Part shown: one piece after another, positions 1-12,697 of the stretch | How positions within the stretch are numbered: position 1 is the first letter of the stretch | Layout: each line of letters opens with the position of its first letter | DNA from: Bugulina stolonifera | Taxonomy: Eukaryota; Bryozoa; Gymnolaemata; Cheilostomatida; Bugulidae | Length of the DNA stretch: 64,000 bases | Assembly (NCBI GenBank): GCA_935421135.1 | Contig: OW285189.1 | Location: 25,904,798 to 25,968,797, forward strand | Direction: 5' to 3' | Notes under the pieces: model-generated | Database searches by the model: none | What the model was told of the DNA's origin: nothing | Seen by the model: only the letters and a program-made list of their open reading frames with translations | Translations under genes and position numbers: made by a program

Positions 1-237
1 CTCAATATTATTCTAAGGATAACTTCACTTTCTCCATTTAGAGAACTTCTACCACATGGACTCTTGGATAGTCATGCTCAGCATGATATGGAATCAAAGC
101 AACAATCTACATCATAATCTACAAGTACTGGCTCTACCTTTCTGTCTGCCTGACTTGGCAAATAAATACAAACAATTGTGTTAGTTTCCTACATTGACCA
201 CATTGTCGAGTGTGCTATAGAAAACCACAACAATATA

Positions 238-475
238 ATGTAGATACCTTTCTGTAGTACCCCATCAACAATATAATGTAGATACCTTTCTGTAGTACCC
301 CATCAACAATACAATGTAGATACCTTTCTGTAGTACCCCATCAACAATATAATGTAGATACCTTTCTGTAGTACCCCATCAACAATACAATGTAGATACC
401 TGTCTGTAGTACCCCATCAACAATATAATGTAGATACCTTTCTGTAGTACCCCATCAACAATATAATGTAGATAC
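238..475. repeat. 38-bp minisatellite over a candidate splice donor
   Basis: About six copies of a 38-bp unit. Read on the minus strand each unit carries about 20 nt resembling the end of the exon at 476-579, followed by a donor copy (GAAAG|GTATCT). The array therefore repeats an exon-intron junction. Confidence 0.75.
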
Positions 476-579
476 CTTTCTGTAGTGTCCCATCTACCAT
501 CTATTTTTAGTAACAGTCTCTGGGTGAGTGTGGCATCTTCTCTTCTCCGATTGGTTAGGAATTCACCATAAACTTGCAT
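476..579 (-). CDS. Candidate exon of an unidentified gene
   Basis: An open stretch read from ATG at 579 down to a donor-like site at 476 (AAAG|GTATCT), coding about 35 residues that end in KIDGRWDTTE. I do not recognise the family. It is listed because the donor is good and because the flanking 38-bp array copies exactly this junction, as happens at proven exons elsewhere in the window. The upstream boundary is uncertain: the ATG may be internal, with an acceptor just before it. No partner exons were found in the window. Confidence 0.3.
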
Positions 580-639
580 CTTGGGGGAATAAATACTGAC
601 ATTACAGGTTAGTATTAGAAGAACAAATGAGGGGTATAC

Positions 640-893
640 TCACTCACCCACCATACTGCACACACTCACCCACCATACTGCACACACTCACCCACCATAC
701 TACACACTCACCCACCATACTACACACTCACCCACCATACTACACACTCACCCACCATACTACACACTCACCCACCATACTACACACTCACCCACCATAC
801 TACACACTCACCCACCATACTACACACTCACCCACCATACTACACACTCACCCACCATACTACACACTCACCCACCATACTACACACTTACCC
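640..893. repeat. 20-bp minisatellite
   Basis: About 12 copies of a 20-bp unit (CCACCATACTACACACTCAC), nearly perfect. The plus-strand reading frame through it (THSPTILH-like) is a repeat artefact. Confidence 0.9.
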
Positions 894-1400
894 GCTCACT
901 TACAGTGAAGGACACCAGAGAGACCAGGAGAAGAACTGCATTCACTCCAGCCATACTTCCACTTGTGAAACAGGCAATGTCTCCTATATTGCTAGTCACC
1001 CTTCAGCTCTGGTATTGTTATGTGTGTGCTTATACTTGTACCAGACTGTATCTGCTGTCCTTATCACATATCACATGTGAATTCTCACAAACATAACAAC
1101 TGGCTGGGAAGGGTCTGGTGAATATTATTATCTAGCTAGTGTTGACACATTTGCTGTACAATGTTAGTAGCCTGGGTTTCCAGATTTAACAAACCTTGAG
1201 TTCAAAGTTTGGAATACAGCAATATCCTAGCCATATATTTGTTTCCATGTGTACTACATGTATGTACGGGTATGCAAGTGTACAGTACACAGTTTACTTT
1301 ATACAATCACATGGTGGATATCATAGTATACTGTGTAACACTATTCTGTCAATAGTTTAGAAATTACCTCCTCCTGATCATCATCAACACCATGAAGCAG

Positions 1401-1690
1401 ACAACTTCTGACTATGCTACACTATGCTAATAGCAATGCTATGCTACATGTATACAGTGTATACTATGCTATAATAGCAATGCTATGCTACATGTATACA
1501 GTGTATACTATGCTATAATAGCAATGCTATGCTACATGACTGTATATACCATGCTATAATAGCAATGCTATGCTACATGACTGTATATACTATGCTATAA
1601 TAGCAATGCTATGCTACATGACTGTATATACTATGCTATAATAGCAATGCTATGCTACATGACTGTATATACTATGCTATAATAGCAATA
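1401..1690. repeat. 41-bp minisatellite
   Basis: About six to seven copies of a roughly 41-bp unit built around TATGCTATAATAGCAATGCT. Individual units have variant lengths. The surrounding 894-1400 segment shows no gene I can support. Confidence 0.85.
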
Positions 1691-1904
1691 GTAAGAATAT
1701 TATTCTGCAGACCCCACAAATAATCATAATCATTGTTTACTTCAACTCACTGCAATGTGTGTTGGATACCATCAGCCTAATTGAGATTATGTTTACATTT
1801 GTTGATAAAACTGATTAATTCACCTCAGCTTACTTATATATATTAGCCTACTATAAAGTTGCTGTGTCATGATGATAAGGAATATTAGCAGATTGTACAA
1901 GCAT

Positions 1905-2425
1905 CTAATATTACACAGTACTGCACAGTGTTACAGTATTACAGTATTACACAGTACTGCACAGTATTACAGTATTACACAGTACTGCACAGTATTACAG
2001 TATTACACAGTACTGCACAGTATTACAGTATTACACAGTACTGCACAGTATTACAGTATTACACAGTACTGCACAGTATTACACAGTACTGCACAGTATT
2101 ACAGTATTACACAGTACTGCACAGTGTTACAGTATTACACAGTACTGCACAGTATTACACAGTACTGCACAGTATTACACAGTACTGCACAGTATTACAC
2201 AGTACTGCACAGTGTTACAGTATTACACAGTACTGCACAGTGTTACAGTATTACACAGTACTGCACAGTATTACACAGTACTGCACAGTATTACACAGTA
2301 CTGCACAGTGTTACAGTATTACACAGTACTGCACAGTATTACACAGTACTGCACAGTGTTACAGTATTACACAGTACTGCACAGTATTACAGTGTTACAG
2401 TATTACACAGTACTACACTCACACA
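1905..2425. repeat. Composite TTACAGTA/CTGCACAG array
   Basis: Interleaved short units (ATTACACAGTACTGCACAGT with optional extra ATTACAGT blocks). All three plus-strand frames are open across it because of base composition, so the apparent 188-324 aa ORFs are not genes. Confidence 0.9.
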
Positions 2426-2429
2426 GTAT

Positions 2430-2790
2430 TACAACACTATCACTGTATATCACTATCTTATACTGTGTATCATACACACACTCTATCACTGTATATCACT
2501 ATCTTATACTGTGTATCACACATACACTCTATCACTGTATATCACTATCTTATACTGTGTATCATACACACACTCTATCACTGCATATCACTATCTTATA
2601 CTGTGTATCATACACACTCTCTATCACTGTATATCACTATCTTATACTGTGTATCATACACACACACTATCACTGTATATCACTATCTTATACTGTGTAT
2701 TATACACACACTCTATCACTGTATATCACTATCTTATACTGTGTATCATACACACACACTATCACTGTATATCACTAGCTTATACTGTAC
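2430..2790. repeat. 46-bp minisatellite
   Basis: About eight copies of a unit of about 45-46 bp (CACTGTATATCACTATCTTA plus a TACACACA stretch), directly abutting the previous array. Confidence 0.88.
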
Positions 2791-3131
2791 AAACAACTGC
2801 TGTATTTATTATTGTTATTAGAAAACAGAGAAATAACAGATAGAGAAGGTTACATATAAAATTCATCATACAAAAGGAGAGGAATAGAACAGAGGAATAT
2901 AATTATAGTCCAATTTGTGCCATAGCTAAATCACTATTATATAGATAACTACATGTGTAGGCCCTATGTGTTTGCTATCAGCACACTATATACTATATAC
3001 TTGTTAGAGCAGTTTGTTACCACAAACCTTACATAGACATAGGACAGATGTGTGTATACCAACAGTGTATCACATACTACCTGCGGTTGTTAGCAATACA
3101 CTGAGATCTATCCGTAGCCTTGACATGCCAT

Positions 3132-5628
3132 TTACTCCCATTTGATAACTTGCCTTTTGGAAACATGTTCCCCCTTTATCTCCGTGTTTGCAGGTAAAAC
3201 AGAGAGATAGTACGGGGTGTCAGCACCTATAGAGTACATAATATTATATATAAGGTGTCAGTATATACAGTATATAATAAATATAAGGTATCAGTATACA
3301 TGTATACAGTATATATAGTATAAGGTATCAGTATATACAGTATATACAATACAAGGTGTCAGTATATACAGTATATGCAATACAAGGTGTCAGTATCTAT
3401 AGTATAAGCTGCCAACATATTATACAATATAAGATGTCAACATATAGAGTACTGTGTATATATAGGACTATGTGATATACTATAAGAATGTGTAATACTG
3501 TTTACCTTCTTCAATAGTCAGGTGCCCTTTGTGGCTAGTCATACTGGTGTCCACATACCCAGGATCAGCCTGTAATATGAAATCAAAGATTATTTATCAA
3601 ACGTATGACCTATAACCTATGGGCTATGACCCACATTGTATGACCTGTGCACTGTGACCTGTGAGTTCTTGAGTGTGACCTATAAACTACGACCTGTGAC
3701 CTATAAACTATGACCTGTGACCTATAAACTACGACCTGTGACCTATAAACTACGACCTGTGACCTATAAACTACGACCTGTGAACTATAAACTGCGACCT
3801 GTGACTTATGACCAAGTTATAAAATTACATGTAGATGGATGAATGGGAGATGGAATGCTTCAAATCTTTCAACAAAGTATTGTCAGTACTACTAGCAACT
3901 ACTAGCAAGTACTGTCGGTACTACTAGCAAGTACGTGACCGTATGACCCAACAGGTGAAATAGAGGGAAACATTAAAGAGAAACGAGAAAGAACTCACAG
4001 CATTAACAACAATATCTCTCTCTGGTGTTTTGTTAAACTCCTGCTGATAGGCTCGGGCTAGCAGAGTACAAGCCAGCTTAGATACAGAGTAGGCAGCATC
4101 ATCTGCCCATCCTTTCTCAGCAAAGTCTCCTGTCTTCACAGCTCTGTAACCAATCACACAATTCCTTACAATATCCTAGTCAATCACATAGCCTCTTACA
4201 TTATCCTAACCAACGAAATTATCTTTACAGTACTACAAGTCAGCCTAATTATTACAACTTTATAGACAATTAGAATGGTCATCAAAGACTGTCACTGTGT
4301 ATAATACTTACGACACAAAGTCACTCATAGAGTTCAATACTTTACTTCTGTCCATTGGTGGATCATTCTTGATAAATGAAGCATATCTCTCTGGGTTCAG
4401 CTTCTTACACTTATGGAGGGCCATAGGGGCTATCATACTTGACAAAACCACCACCCTAAAAATAAAACCATCACAACTCCCTTAAATCAACATCTCCCAT
4501 ACTATGCATAGTTAAACTGGGTACCAAGCAAACTGAGTACTTCGAAAGACGAGGACTACAGACCTGGCGCCATCTTTGAGGATAGGGAATAGAGTGTCAC
4601 ACACCATGTTAGTACCAAACACATTGGTAGCCAAAGTCACTTCAGCCTTTACAGCATAAGGACTGAGATCAGCATTCTGAATCACAGTAATACAAATAGT
4701 ACAGTAGAACATAATACAGAACAAGGTATTACTAGAACGTATTACATACTACAGTATTACTAGAATGTATTGCATATTACAGTATTACTAGAATGTATTA
4801 CATACTGCAGTATTACTAGAATGTATTACATACTACAGTATTACTAGAATGTATTTCATACTACAGTATTACTAGAATGTATTACATAGGCCTACTACAG
4901 TAGGTATTACTAGAATGTGTTACACACTACAGTATTACTAGAATGTATTGCATATTACAGTATTACTAGAATGTATTATGTACTACAGTATTACTAGAAT
5001 GTATTACATATTACAGTATTACTAGAATGTATTACGTACTACAGTATTACTAGAATGTATTACATACGATAGCATTACTACTATTCACAATCAATTATCA
5101 AACTCTCTCACCTTGAAAGCTATTCCAGCATTATTGATAAGAATATCCAGTCCTCCATGTTTTTTCTGAAGTTTATCTCTAACAGCTGTAAATGTATCTG
5201 GTTTGGTCAGATCAGCCTGTAGGAAATCTGCCTGTAAACCTTCAGATACCAACTCCATAGCAGCTTTCTCTCCATTCTCTGCACTACGAGCTGCAGAAGA
5301 ACAGAGTTTGCATGTCACAAGTTCATTATCGGGTCAGAAGAGATATACAGCTTCCAGCGGGTTATCACAGTGCACAGTACACAGTACATTATACTACATA
5401 GTACACTCACTTGTACATATAGACCTACATTACACTACATAGTACAATCACTTGTACATATAGCGCTACATTACACTACATAGTACACTCACTTGTACAT
5501 ATAGCGCTACATTACACTACTTCTACACCATAAGTATACTTACATGTACCGTAGATTATCCAATCAGGATGCTCCTTACAAAGTCGTTTAACTATTCCAT
5601 ATCCAATACCCTGATTGGCTCCTGTGAC
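3132..5628 (-). CDS. Short-chain dehydrogenase, carbonyl reductase 1-like, copy A
   Basis: NADPH-dependent SDR resembling carbonyl reductase 1 (reduction of carbonyls in the cytosol). Exons, 5' to 3': 5544-5628, 5112-5290, 4564-4676, 4312-4455, 3999-4143, 3506-3569, 3132-3226; all GT-AG with matching phases, 825 bp including TAA. Seen: nucleotide-binding VTGANQGIG in the first of these, LDILINNAGIAFK, EVTLATNVFGT, the VVVLSSM serine region, catalytic YSVSK, NAADPGYVDTSM, and a C-terminal PYYLSVLP block typical of CBR1. The 274 residues lack only a short first exon; CBR1 is 277 aa. Exon 1 of this copy was not located; in copy B a 15-bp exon (MAPIF) is a candidate. Exon order, phase and residue spacing match CBR1-type SDRs well. 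Several introns hold minisatellites touching splice sites. Confidence 0.93.
3236..3420. repeat. Minisatellite next to the acceptor of SDR-A exon 8
   Basis: About six diverged units (ATAAGGTGTCAGTATATACA plus an AT-rich tail). On the minus strand each carries CTGACACC, the start of exon 8 (acceptor at 3227). The same array occurs at the same place in copy B (8445-8765), so it predates the gene duplication. Confidence 0.75.
3650..3805. repeat. 21-bp minisatellite in SDR-A intron
   Basis: About seven units of CTATAAACTACGACCTGTGA-type sequence in the intron between exons 6 and 7. Confidence 0.8.
4725..5075. repeat. 28-bp minisatellite in SDR-A intron
   Basis: About 12 units of 28 bp (core TATTACTAGAATGTATTACA) filling most of the intron between exons 3 and 4. 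No exon sequence is included. Confidence 0.9.
5385..5525. repeat. Minisatellite by the donor of SDR-A exon 2
   Basis: About three to four units containing, on the minus strand, GTACAAGTGAGT, which resembles the real exon 2 end plus donor (GGTACAT|GTAAGT at 5544). It is the diverged, short counterpart of the 2.1-kb array at the same position in copy B. Confidence 0.6.
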
Positions 5629-6088
5629 CTAAACACATAACAAAACACTACAGTGTAGGGGTAGGCTATGAACAAGTAGGTCTACTCTGTGTTGTATGTT
5701 AGTAGAATACATGAGTGAATAACTCTATATTACGAATGCTATGAATAGGCTAGTGTTGCTTATAAAATGATGCTGTATGTAAAGTTGGACAGACTCCACT
5801 TCTATTCTATACATCACTGTATAACTGTATTAGTGTTTCACTGTTTGCCTGCGGAAACTTTATGGAATGAACATAATACGCGTAATGGCTTCAAGCATGC
5901 CTCATCATGATGTATATTGGTATCGCTATTATTATAGTGATGCAATACAAATGAGTGGTTATGAAATTATGGATGAACTTATGTCCATTGAACCATTTCT
6001 TAAAGTATAAGAACAACAGACACAGAAAAAACGGTTAACTAATCATATACTGACCTAGGAAAAACATATCAAAACCTGTTAGGGGGTT

Positions 6089-6322
6089 TGGCCAGTTTTT
6101 ATATAATGATCTATTTTTCAGCAAGAAAATCATTTTTGAGCAGTCAGAGACTTGTTTCAAATTCATGAAAATACCAGTCCCTGACTGGGGTTTGGACCCC
6201 GGGCCTCTACAGCACCTAATCGCCTAGCACAGTGAACAGAACATGGTACCACTACACCAGCTCAGCAACCCTAAAAGAGGAAGCTTCACCAGTGAGCAGT
6301 AGACATGCTCTGAGCGAACTGC
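6089..6322 (-). mobile_element. tRNA-derived SINE, copy 1
   Basis: Shares about 230 bp with 34327-34567. Read on the minus strand there is a 5' leader, then a tRNA-like head with an A box (TGGTGTAGTGG) and a B box, degraded here by one base (GGTCCAAACCC versus GGTTCAAACCC in the other copies), then a unique body that ends AT-rich. This arrangement is typical of tRNA-derived SINEs transcribed by RNA polymerase III. Confidence 0.85.
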
Positions 6323-6936
6323 ACACGGGGCACCCCTCTTATTATGGCCACCTTGCGCTTTACAGGATTATATACTAAGCTATGCAACCACTCTTCCATT
6401 CCTCTGAGACTTGAACTACTTGTACTATATATATAGCAAGCATGATTAGTTGCACAGCTCTTAGCTCTATGCAGCCAGAACGTCCGCACTCCTACACTGA
6501 ATCCGTACCCGTTTCTGTCACTGGCCTGGGATGAAACAGCATTAGGTCTAGTCACCGTTTCTTTCTGCCCTCAGCCAATCCTTTCCTGCCTTTCATTTGC
6601 AGTATAAGTCATGCAGTGTAATTAAAAACAGGAAAGAACTGGATGAGGCCAAAAAGCTTTTCTCAACAAAATAATCTAATCTTTTAGTGCAGGGTCTAAT
6701 CAACAAAAATTAAAAACCTAACAGCTACAATTATTATTATAAAACAGTATTCTATTGCTGCATAAGATAAGCATGATATAGTATAGATCACCATCTATTG
6801 ACTCTGATCAAAACTTACATGTATATTGTATAAGAAAAAGAGTAATCATAATCTTGTATTAAATTTAATGAAAATCAAAAGATTAAATTACATGGACTTA
6901 CGTGAATATCAATATCATTGCCATACTAGACCGCCT
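6323..6936. other. Intergenic stretch, no gene supported
   Basis: A minus-strand open frame of 89 codons (6286-6555) overlaps the SINE edge and matches no family I know. There are no splice-consistent exons. I see nothing else in it. Confidence 0.5.
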
Positions 6937-6963
6937 GGGGGGGGGGGGGGGGGGGGGGGGGGG
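6937..6963 (+). repeat. Poly(G) run of 27
   Basis: Uninterrupted G27. This could form a G-quadruplex or be a sequencing length artefact. Confidence 0.95.
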
Positions 6964-8346
6964 CAGAAGAGGTAAGAAAACTTAAGATTTCGATTTTATA
7001 AAAAAAGTCGAAACTAAAAACAGAATTAACTAATACATTCAACATTAATAACTGGAGGGAGCATATGAATCATATATAAGCAACGTAAAGATAAGGTCAA
7101 TCAATCAAATTCAATAACAATACAATCCAATGTCAGTCAATGCGAATGAATGTAAATCGAAAACCCAGCACTCCCCATCTTTCAGTTAAGGAGACTCTTT
7201 CAGCTCGCGTTACATACCAATGCTATCTTAACCATATTGGAATTCAGAAATTCAGGTTGAGGTTATTTATGTTATTGGCAGCAGATTTTCTTCCTTCTTC
7301 CTCTGCACAACTACCCTCTCAAGCTCGAAGACTGAAAACTTGGCTTGGCTCCAGAGCCGCTGAGACCAAAGATACCGAATGGGAAGTTCCGAACTTGTAC
7401 CGCTAGCGATTGGTCTTCTTTTCTTTGCAGAAAGTGTTTTTAATACGTGGATAAGCTAGAGATATTCTAACCAGCCAATGAGCCTTCTTTGTATTACGCC
7501 AACTATCAATTACATGAGAGGACAACTTCAAAAGGCTTTAGGCCGAAGAAAGACAATTCCCAATCAGGAAGGCCTGCACCACATTCACTGATGCAGGTCA
7601 CGCCTTCAACTTCTCCTTTATAGAGAAGATAACTTAGGCTCATGTGATTTACTGTAGAATTATTTTACCTAAATAAATAGAACACAATTATATTCCACTT
7701 ACAGCTAAAAAACTTGTATTTGGTTTAAAGAACTTAGTGCTCAGTTATAGAATAGAATTTTATTGTTTCAATGTTAGCATTTTCTGCAAAGAAAATTAGT
7801 CTAATTTAGATACCTGTACCAATAAAGGTCAGATATAGAGTTAAAAATAAAGAAACTGAAAATAGGTCAGATGACTACAGGAAGAATATGATGATATTGA
7901 TATAACAGGGAGTTTGATACCTTATTATTGGATAACTCTATCCTAAATACAGTCAACCCCCACATACATTTCACTTCTTACTAATTCCATATTATTTATT
8001 TCATACCTGAAAAGGTTTTAGAATAGAATTAAATAACCAATATAATGATGTCTACATGAAATTGATGGTGTTGGAAACTGTGTGTATAAATGATTGCTGG
8101 TGTCTCTGAAAACTACATTGTAGGATGGAGCCTGTGGTCCAAGAGGTCAGCAAATGAAGGTAGAGGTGATAGTCATATATAACCTTCAGTGCCAGTGGGC
8201 TAGTAATACATCAATAACAGGAGCACTACTCATCAGTCTATGACAGCCAAAGGGCCTATGGGCCCACAGTGTGATTGACCAATCACAGTGGGCCCACAGT
8301 GTGATTGACCAATCATATTACTACTTGTCCAGTTCCCACTCACTCT
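6964..8346. other. Intergenic stretch between SDR copies
   Basis: AT-rich, no recognisable coding exon. The 88-codon plus-strand frame at 7140-7406 matches no family and has no splice context. A short duplicated segment around 8255-8310 (GGGCCCACAGTGTGATTGAC twice) is present. Confidence 0.5.
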
Positions 8347-8444
8347 TTACTCCCATCTGATAATTTGTCTTTTGGAAACATGTTCCCCCTTTATCTCCGT
8401 GTTTGCAGGTAAAACAGAGAGATAGTACGGGGTGTCAGCACCTA

Positions 8445-8765
8445 TAGAGTGCATAATATAAGGTGTCAGCATGCACAGTATATATAGTATAATGTGTCAG
8501 TATATACAGTATATATAGTATATGGTGTCAGTATATACAGTATATATAATATAAGGTGTCAGCATGCACAGTATATATAGTATAAGGTGTCAGTATACAT
8601 TGTATATATAGTATAAGGTGTCAGCATGTACAGCATAATTATAATATAAGGTGTCAGCATGTACAGCGTATATAATGTAAGGTATCAGTATATACAGTAT
8701 ATATAATACAAGGTATCAGTATATACAGTGTATATAATATAAGGTGTCAGCATATACAGTGTATA
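8445..8765. repeat. Minisatellite next to the acceptor of SDR-B exon 8
   Basis: About ten units, each with GGTGTCAG (minus strand CTGACACC, the first exon 8 bases), abutting the acceptor at 8442. Orthologous in position to 3236-3420 but longer. Confidence 0.75.
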
Positions 8766-9187
8766 TAAGTAGTACTCTTGTATGAAGACACATACCATCA
8801 TCAATAGTCAGGTGCCCTTTGTGACTACTCATATTAGTGGCTACATATCTAGGATCAGCCTGTAATACCATGACAGGATGTGTAATACAACTGTACAAAG
8901 TGTGTATGCAAGGAGAAGGTATATAATACAAGGAAAGGATGTGTAATACAAGGAGAGAGTGGGTAATACCATGACAGGGTGGTGTATAATACAAGGGTGA
9001 GCCAGCACTAGGTGGATTAGAGGGAGACATTAGATAGTAACGAGAATGAACTCACAGCATTAACAACAATATCTCTCTCTGGTGTTTTGTTAAACTCCTG
9101 CTGATAGGCTCGGGCTAGCAGAGTGCAACCCAGTTTAGATACAGAGTAGGCAGCATCATCTGCCCACCCTTTCTCAGCAAAGTCTCC

Positions 9188-9405
9188 TGCCTTCACAGCT
9201 CTGTAACCAATCAGACAGTCTCTTATAGTAAGTATCCTAATGCCTTCACAGCTCTGTAACCAATCAGACAGTCTCTTATAGTAAGTATCCTAATGCCTTC
9301 ACAGCTCTGTAACCAATCAGACAGTCTCTTATAGTAAGTATCCTAATGCCTTCACAGCTCTGTAACCAATCAGACAGTCTCTTATAGTAAGTATCCTAAC
9401 TAATC
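9188..9405. repeat. 53-bp repeat carrying the acceptor of SDR-B exon 6
   Basis: Four tandem 53-bp copies. Each contains on the minus strand GGTTACAG|AGCTGTGAAGGC: the acceptor plus the first 12 exon bases. Only the copy at 9200 is continuous with the exon. Copy A has a single copy here, so amplification happened after the gene duplication. Confidence 0.92.
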
Positions 9406-10289
9406 TTATCTTTACAGTCACCACAAATCATATTAATCAATCAGCTTAATTATTACACTTTATAGCCAATTAGAATGATCATCAAAGACTGTCACTGTGT
9501 ATAATACTTACGACACAAAGTCACTCATAGAGTTCAATACTTTACTTCTGTCCATTGATGGACCACTCTTGATAAATGAAGCATATCTCTCTGGGTTCAG
9601 TTTTTTACACTTATGGAGGGCCATGAGGGCTAGACTCCCAGACACAACCACCACCCTTGAATATATTAGTAATGTACAACTATCTCATCCAACATAAAAT
9701 AAGAACAAACATGGAGTTATCAGCCCACAAAGTGCCAGTGAAGTAAAGTGCCCACAACTCTTCCTTTCGCAACACCAAAGCATATCAAACATTAGCCATC
9801 TTCAGTCTCTAATAATAAGGAATGTGGAATTACGTATAACATTCACACATTTATACAGACCTGGCGCCATCTTTGAGGATAGGGAATAGAGTGTCACACA
9901 CCATATTAGTACCAAACACATTGGTAGCCAAAGTCACTTCAGCCTTCACAGCATAATGGATCAGTAGTGGTACTCTAAATAGTAGTAGTCTATCTATCAA
10001 AGAGTTAGGAGCTCAGGCTATAAGGTCGGCATGTGTTTTATACCATTTATATACTCTATTTACATACCTTGAACGATATTCCAGCATTATTGATAAGGAT
10101 ATCCAGTCCTCCATGTTTTTTTTGCAGTTTATCTCTAACAGCTGTAAATGTATCTGGTTTGGTCAGATCAGCCTGTAGGAATTCTGCCTGTAAACCTTCA
10201 GATACCAATTCCATAGCAGCTTTCTCTCCATTCTCTGCACTGCGAGCTGCAGAAGAACAGAGTTTGTTTGTCATAAATAGTATATACTT

Positions 10290-12445
10290 GGTACACCTAC
10301 ATGTACCATATACATTCACTACATCATAGGTATACTTACATGTACCATATACATTCACTACATCATAGGTATACTTACATGTACCATATACATTCACTAC
10401 ATCATAGGTATACTTACATGTACCATATACATTCACTACACCATAGGTATACTTACATGTACCATATACATTCACTACATCATAGGTATACTTACATGTA
10501 CCATATACATTCACTACATCATAGGTATACTTACATGTACCATATACATTCACTACACCATAGGTATACTTACATGTACCATATACATTCACTACACCAT
10601 AGGTATACTTACATGTACCATATACATTCACCACATCATAGGTATACTTACATGTACCATATACATTCACTACATCATAGGTATACTTACATGTACCATA
10701 TACATTCACTACATCATAGGTATACTTACATGTACCATACACATTCACTACACCATAGGTATACTTACATGTACCATATACATTCACTACATCATAGGTA
10801 TACTTACATGTACCATATACATTCACTACATCATAGGTATACTTACATGTACCATATACATTCACTACATCATAGGTATACTTACATATACCATATACAT
10901 TCACTACATCATAGGTATACTTACATGTACCATATACATTCACTACATCATAGGTATACTTACATATACCATATACATTCACTACATCATAGGTATACTT
11001 ACATATACCATATACATTCACCACACCATAGGTATACTTACATGTACCATATACATTCACCACACCATAGGTATACTTACATGTACCATATACATTCACT
11101 ACACCATAGGTATACTTACATGTACCATATACATTCACTACACCATAGGTATACTTACATGTACCATATACATTCACTACACCATAGGTATACTTACATG
11201 TACCATATACATTCACTACACCATAGGTATACTTACATGTACCATATACATTCACTACACCATAGGTATACTTACATGTACCATATACATTCACTACACC
11301 ATAGGTATACTTACATGTACCATATACATTCACTACACCATAGGTATACTTACATGTACCATATACATTCACTACACCATAGGTATACTTACATGTACCA
11401 TATACATTCACTACACCATAGGTATACTTACATGTACCATATACATTCACTACATCATAGGTATACTTACATGTACCATATACATTCACTACATCATAGG
11501 TATACTTACATGTACCATATACATTCACTACACCATAGGTATACTTACATGTACCATATACATTCACTACACCATAGGTATACTTACATGTACCATATAC
11601 ATTCACTACATCATAGGTATACTTACATGTACCATATACATTCACTACATCATAGGTATACTTACATGTACCATATACATTCACTACATCATAGGTATAC
11701 TTACATGTACCATATACATTCACTACACCATAGGTATACTTACATGTACCATATACATTCACTACATCATAGGTATACTTACATGTACCATATACATTCA
11801 CTACACCATAGGTATACTTACATGTACCACATACATTCACTACACCATAGGTATACTTACATGTACCATATACATTCACTACACCATAGGTATACTTACA
11901 TGTACCATACACATTCACTACATCATAGGTATACTTACATGTACCATATACATTCACTACATCATAGGTATACTTACATATACCATATACATTCACTACA
12001 CCATAGGTATACTTACATGTACCATATACATTCACTACACCATAGGTATACTTACATGTACCATATACATTCACTACATCATAGGTATACTTACATGTAT
12101 CATATACATTCACTACACCATAGGTATACTTACATGTACCATATACATTCACTACACCATAGGTATACTTACATGTACCATATACATTCACTACACCAAA
12201 GGTATACTTACATGTACCATATACATTCACTACATCATAGGTATACTTACATGTACCATATACATTCACTACATCATAGGTATACTTACATGTACCATAT
12301 ACATTCACTACACCATAGGTATACTTACATGTACCATATACATTCACTACACCATAGGTATACTTACATATACCATATACATTCACTACATCATAGGTAT
12401 ACTTAGATGTAGCATATACATTCACTACACCATAGGTATACTTAC
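10290..12445. repeat. 39-bp array (~55 copies) carrying the donor of SDR-B exon 2
   Basis: Perfect 39-bp periodicity over 2.1 kb. Minus-strand units read TATGGTACAT|GTAAGTATAC, i.e. the last 10 bases of exon 2 plus donor. Because 39 is 13 codons, both strands are open for about 700 codons; the minus frame (repeating CKYTYGVVNVYGT) runs in frame into exon 3. Main variants are CATC/CACC and GTACC/ATACC. Confidence 0.95.
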
Positions 12446-12697
12446 ATGTACCATAGATTATCTAATCAGGATGCTCCTTACAAAGTCGTCTTACTATTCC
12501 ATATCCAATACCCTGATTGGCTCCTGTGACCTACATTGTATAACCAAATAAGTATCAGAACCATGTACATGAGTACATAGAATGCAGCTCAATCTAGAAC
12601 ACTGTTTATATTGAGCTACAGTAGATATAACACACTCTAAGTTCATCAGCATAATTTTATAGCAAACTGTATATGAACATACAAAGATAGGAGCCAT

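Larger units (their letters stand above)
8347..12697 (-). pseudogene. CBR1-like SDR copy B, probable pseudogene
   Basis: Tandem duplicate of copy A. Exons: 12683-12697 (candidate, MAPIF then GTATGT), 12446-12530, 10068-10246, about 9861-9974, 9512-9655, 9056-9200, 8796-8859, 8347-8441. Lengths of most exons equal copy A. Damage: in exon 2 the Trp codon after HPD is TAG, an in-frame stop; in exon 4 a 5-bp loss near the start plus changed acceptor sequence gives 112 or 114 bp instead of 113, breaking the frame; the conserved PG of the NAADPGY block is PR; the SSM serine region reads SGS. YSVSK and NNAGISFK survive, and most exons remain near-identical to copy A, so inactivation is recent, or this haplotype carries a null allele. 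RNA editing or readthrough is not suggested by anything visible. Confidence 0.85.

Noticed and set aside
240..500. CRISPR array
   Set aside because: The arrays here are direct tandem repeats without unique spacers, in a eukaryotic genome.
1869..2843. Long plus-strand ORFs of 188-324 codons
   Set aside because: Three overlapping frames all open because of the tandem repeat; no codon-level signal or splice context.
5641..6080. First exon of SDR-A
   Set aside because: Searched for a short ATG exon with a phase-0 donor as in copy B; none convincing.
6160..6290. Functional tRNA gene
   Set aside because: A and B boxes are present but no cloverleaf with acceptor stem can be formed, and the sequence recurs with a common body, so it is a SINE.
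7140..7406. 88-codon ORF
   Set aside because: No family resemblance and no splice or repeat support.
10301..12406. 701-codon plus-strand ORF
   Set aside because: Shadow of the 39-bp array (multiple of 3, few stops on either strand); no flanking coding sequence on this strand.
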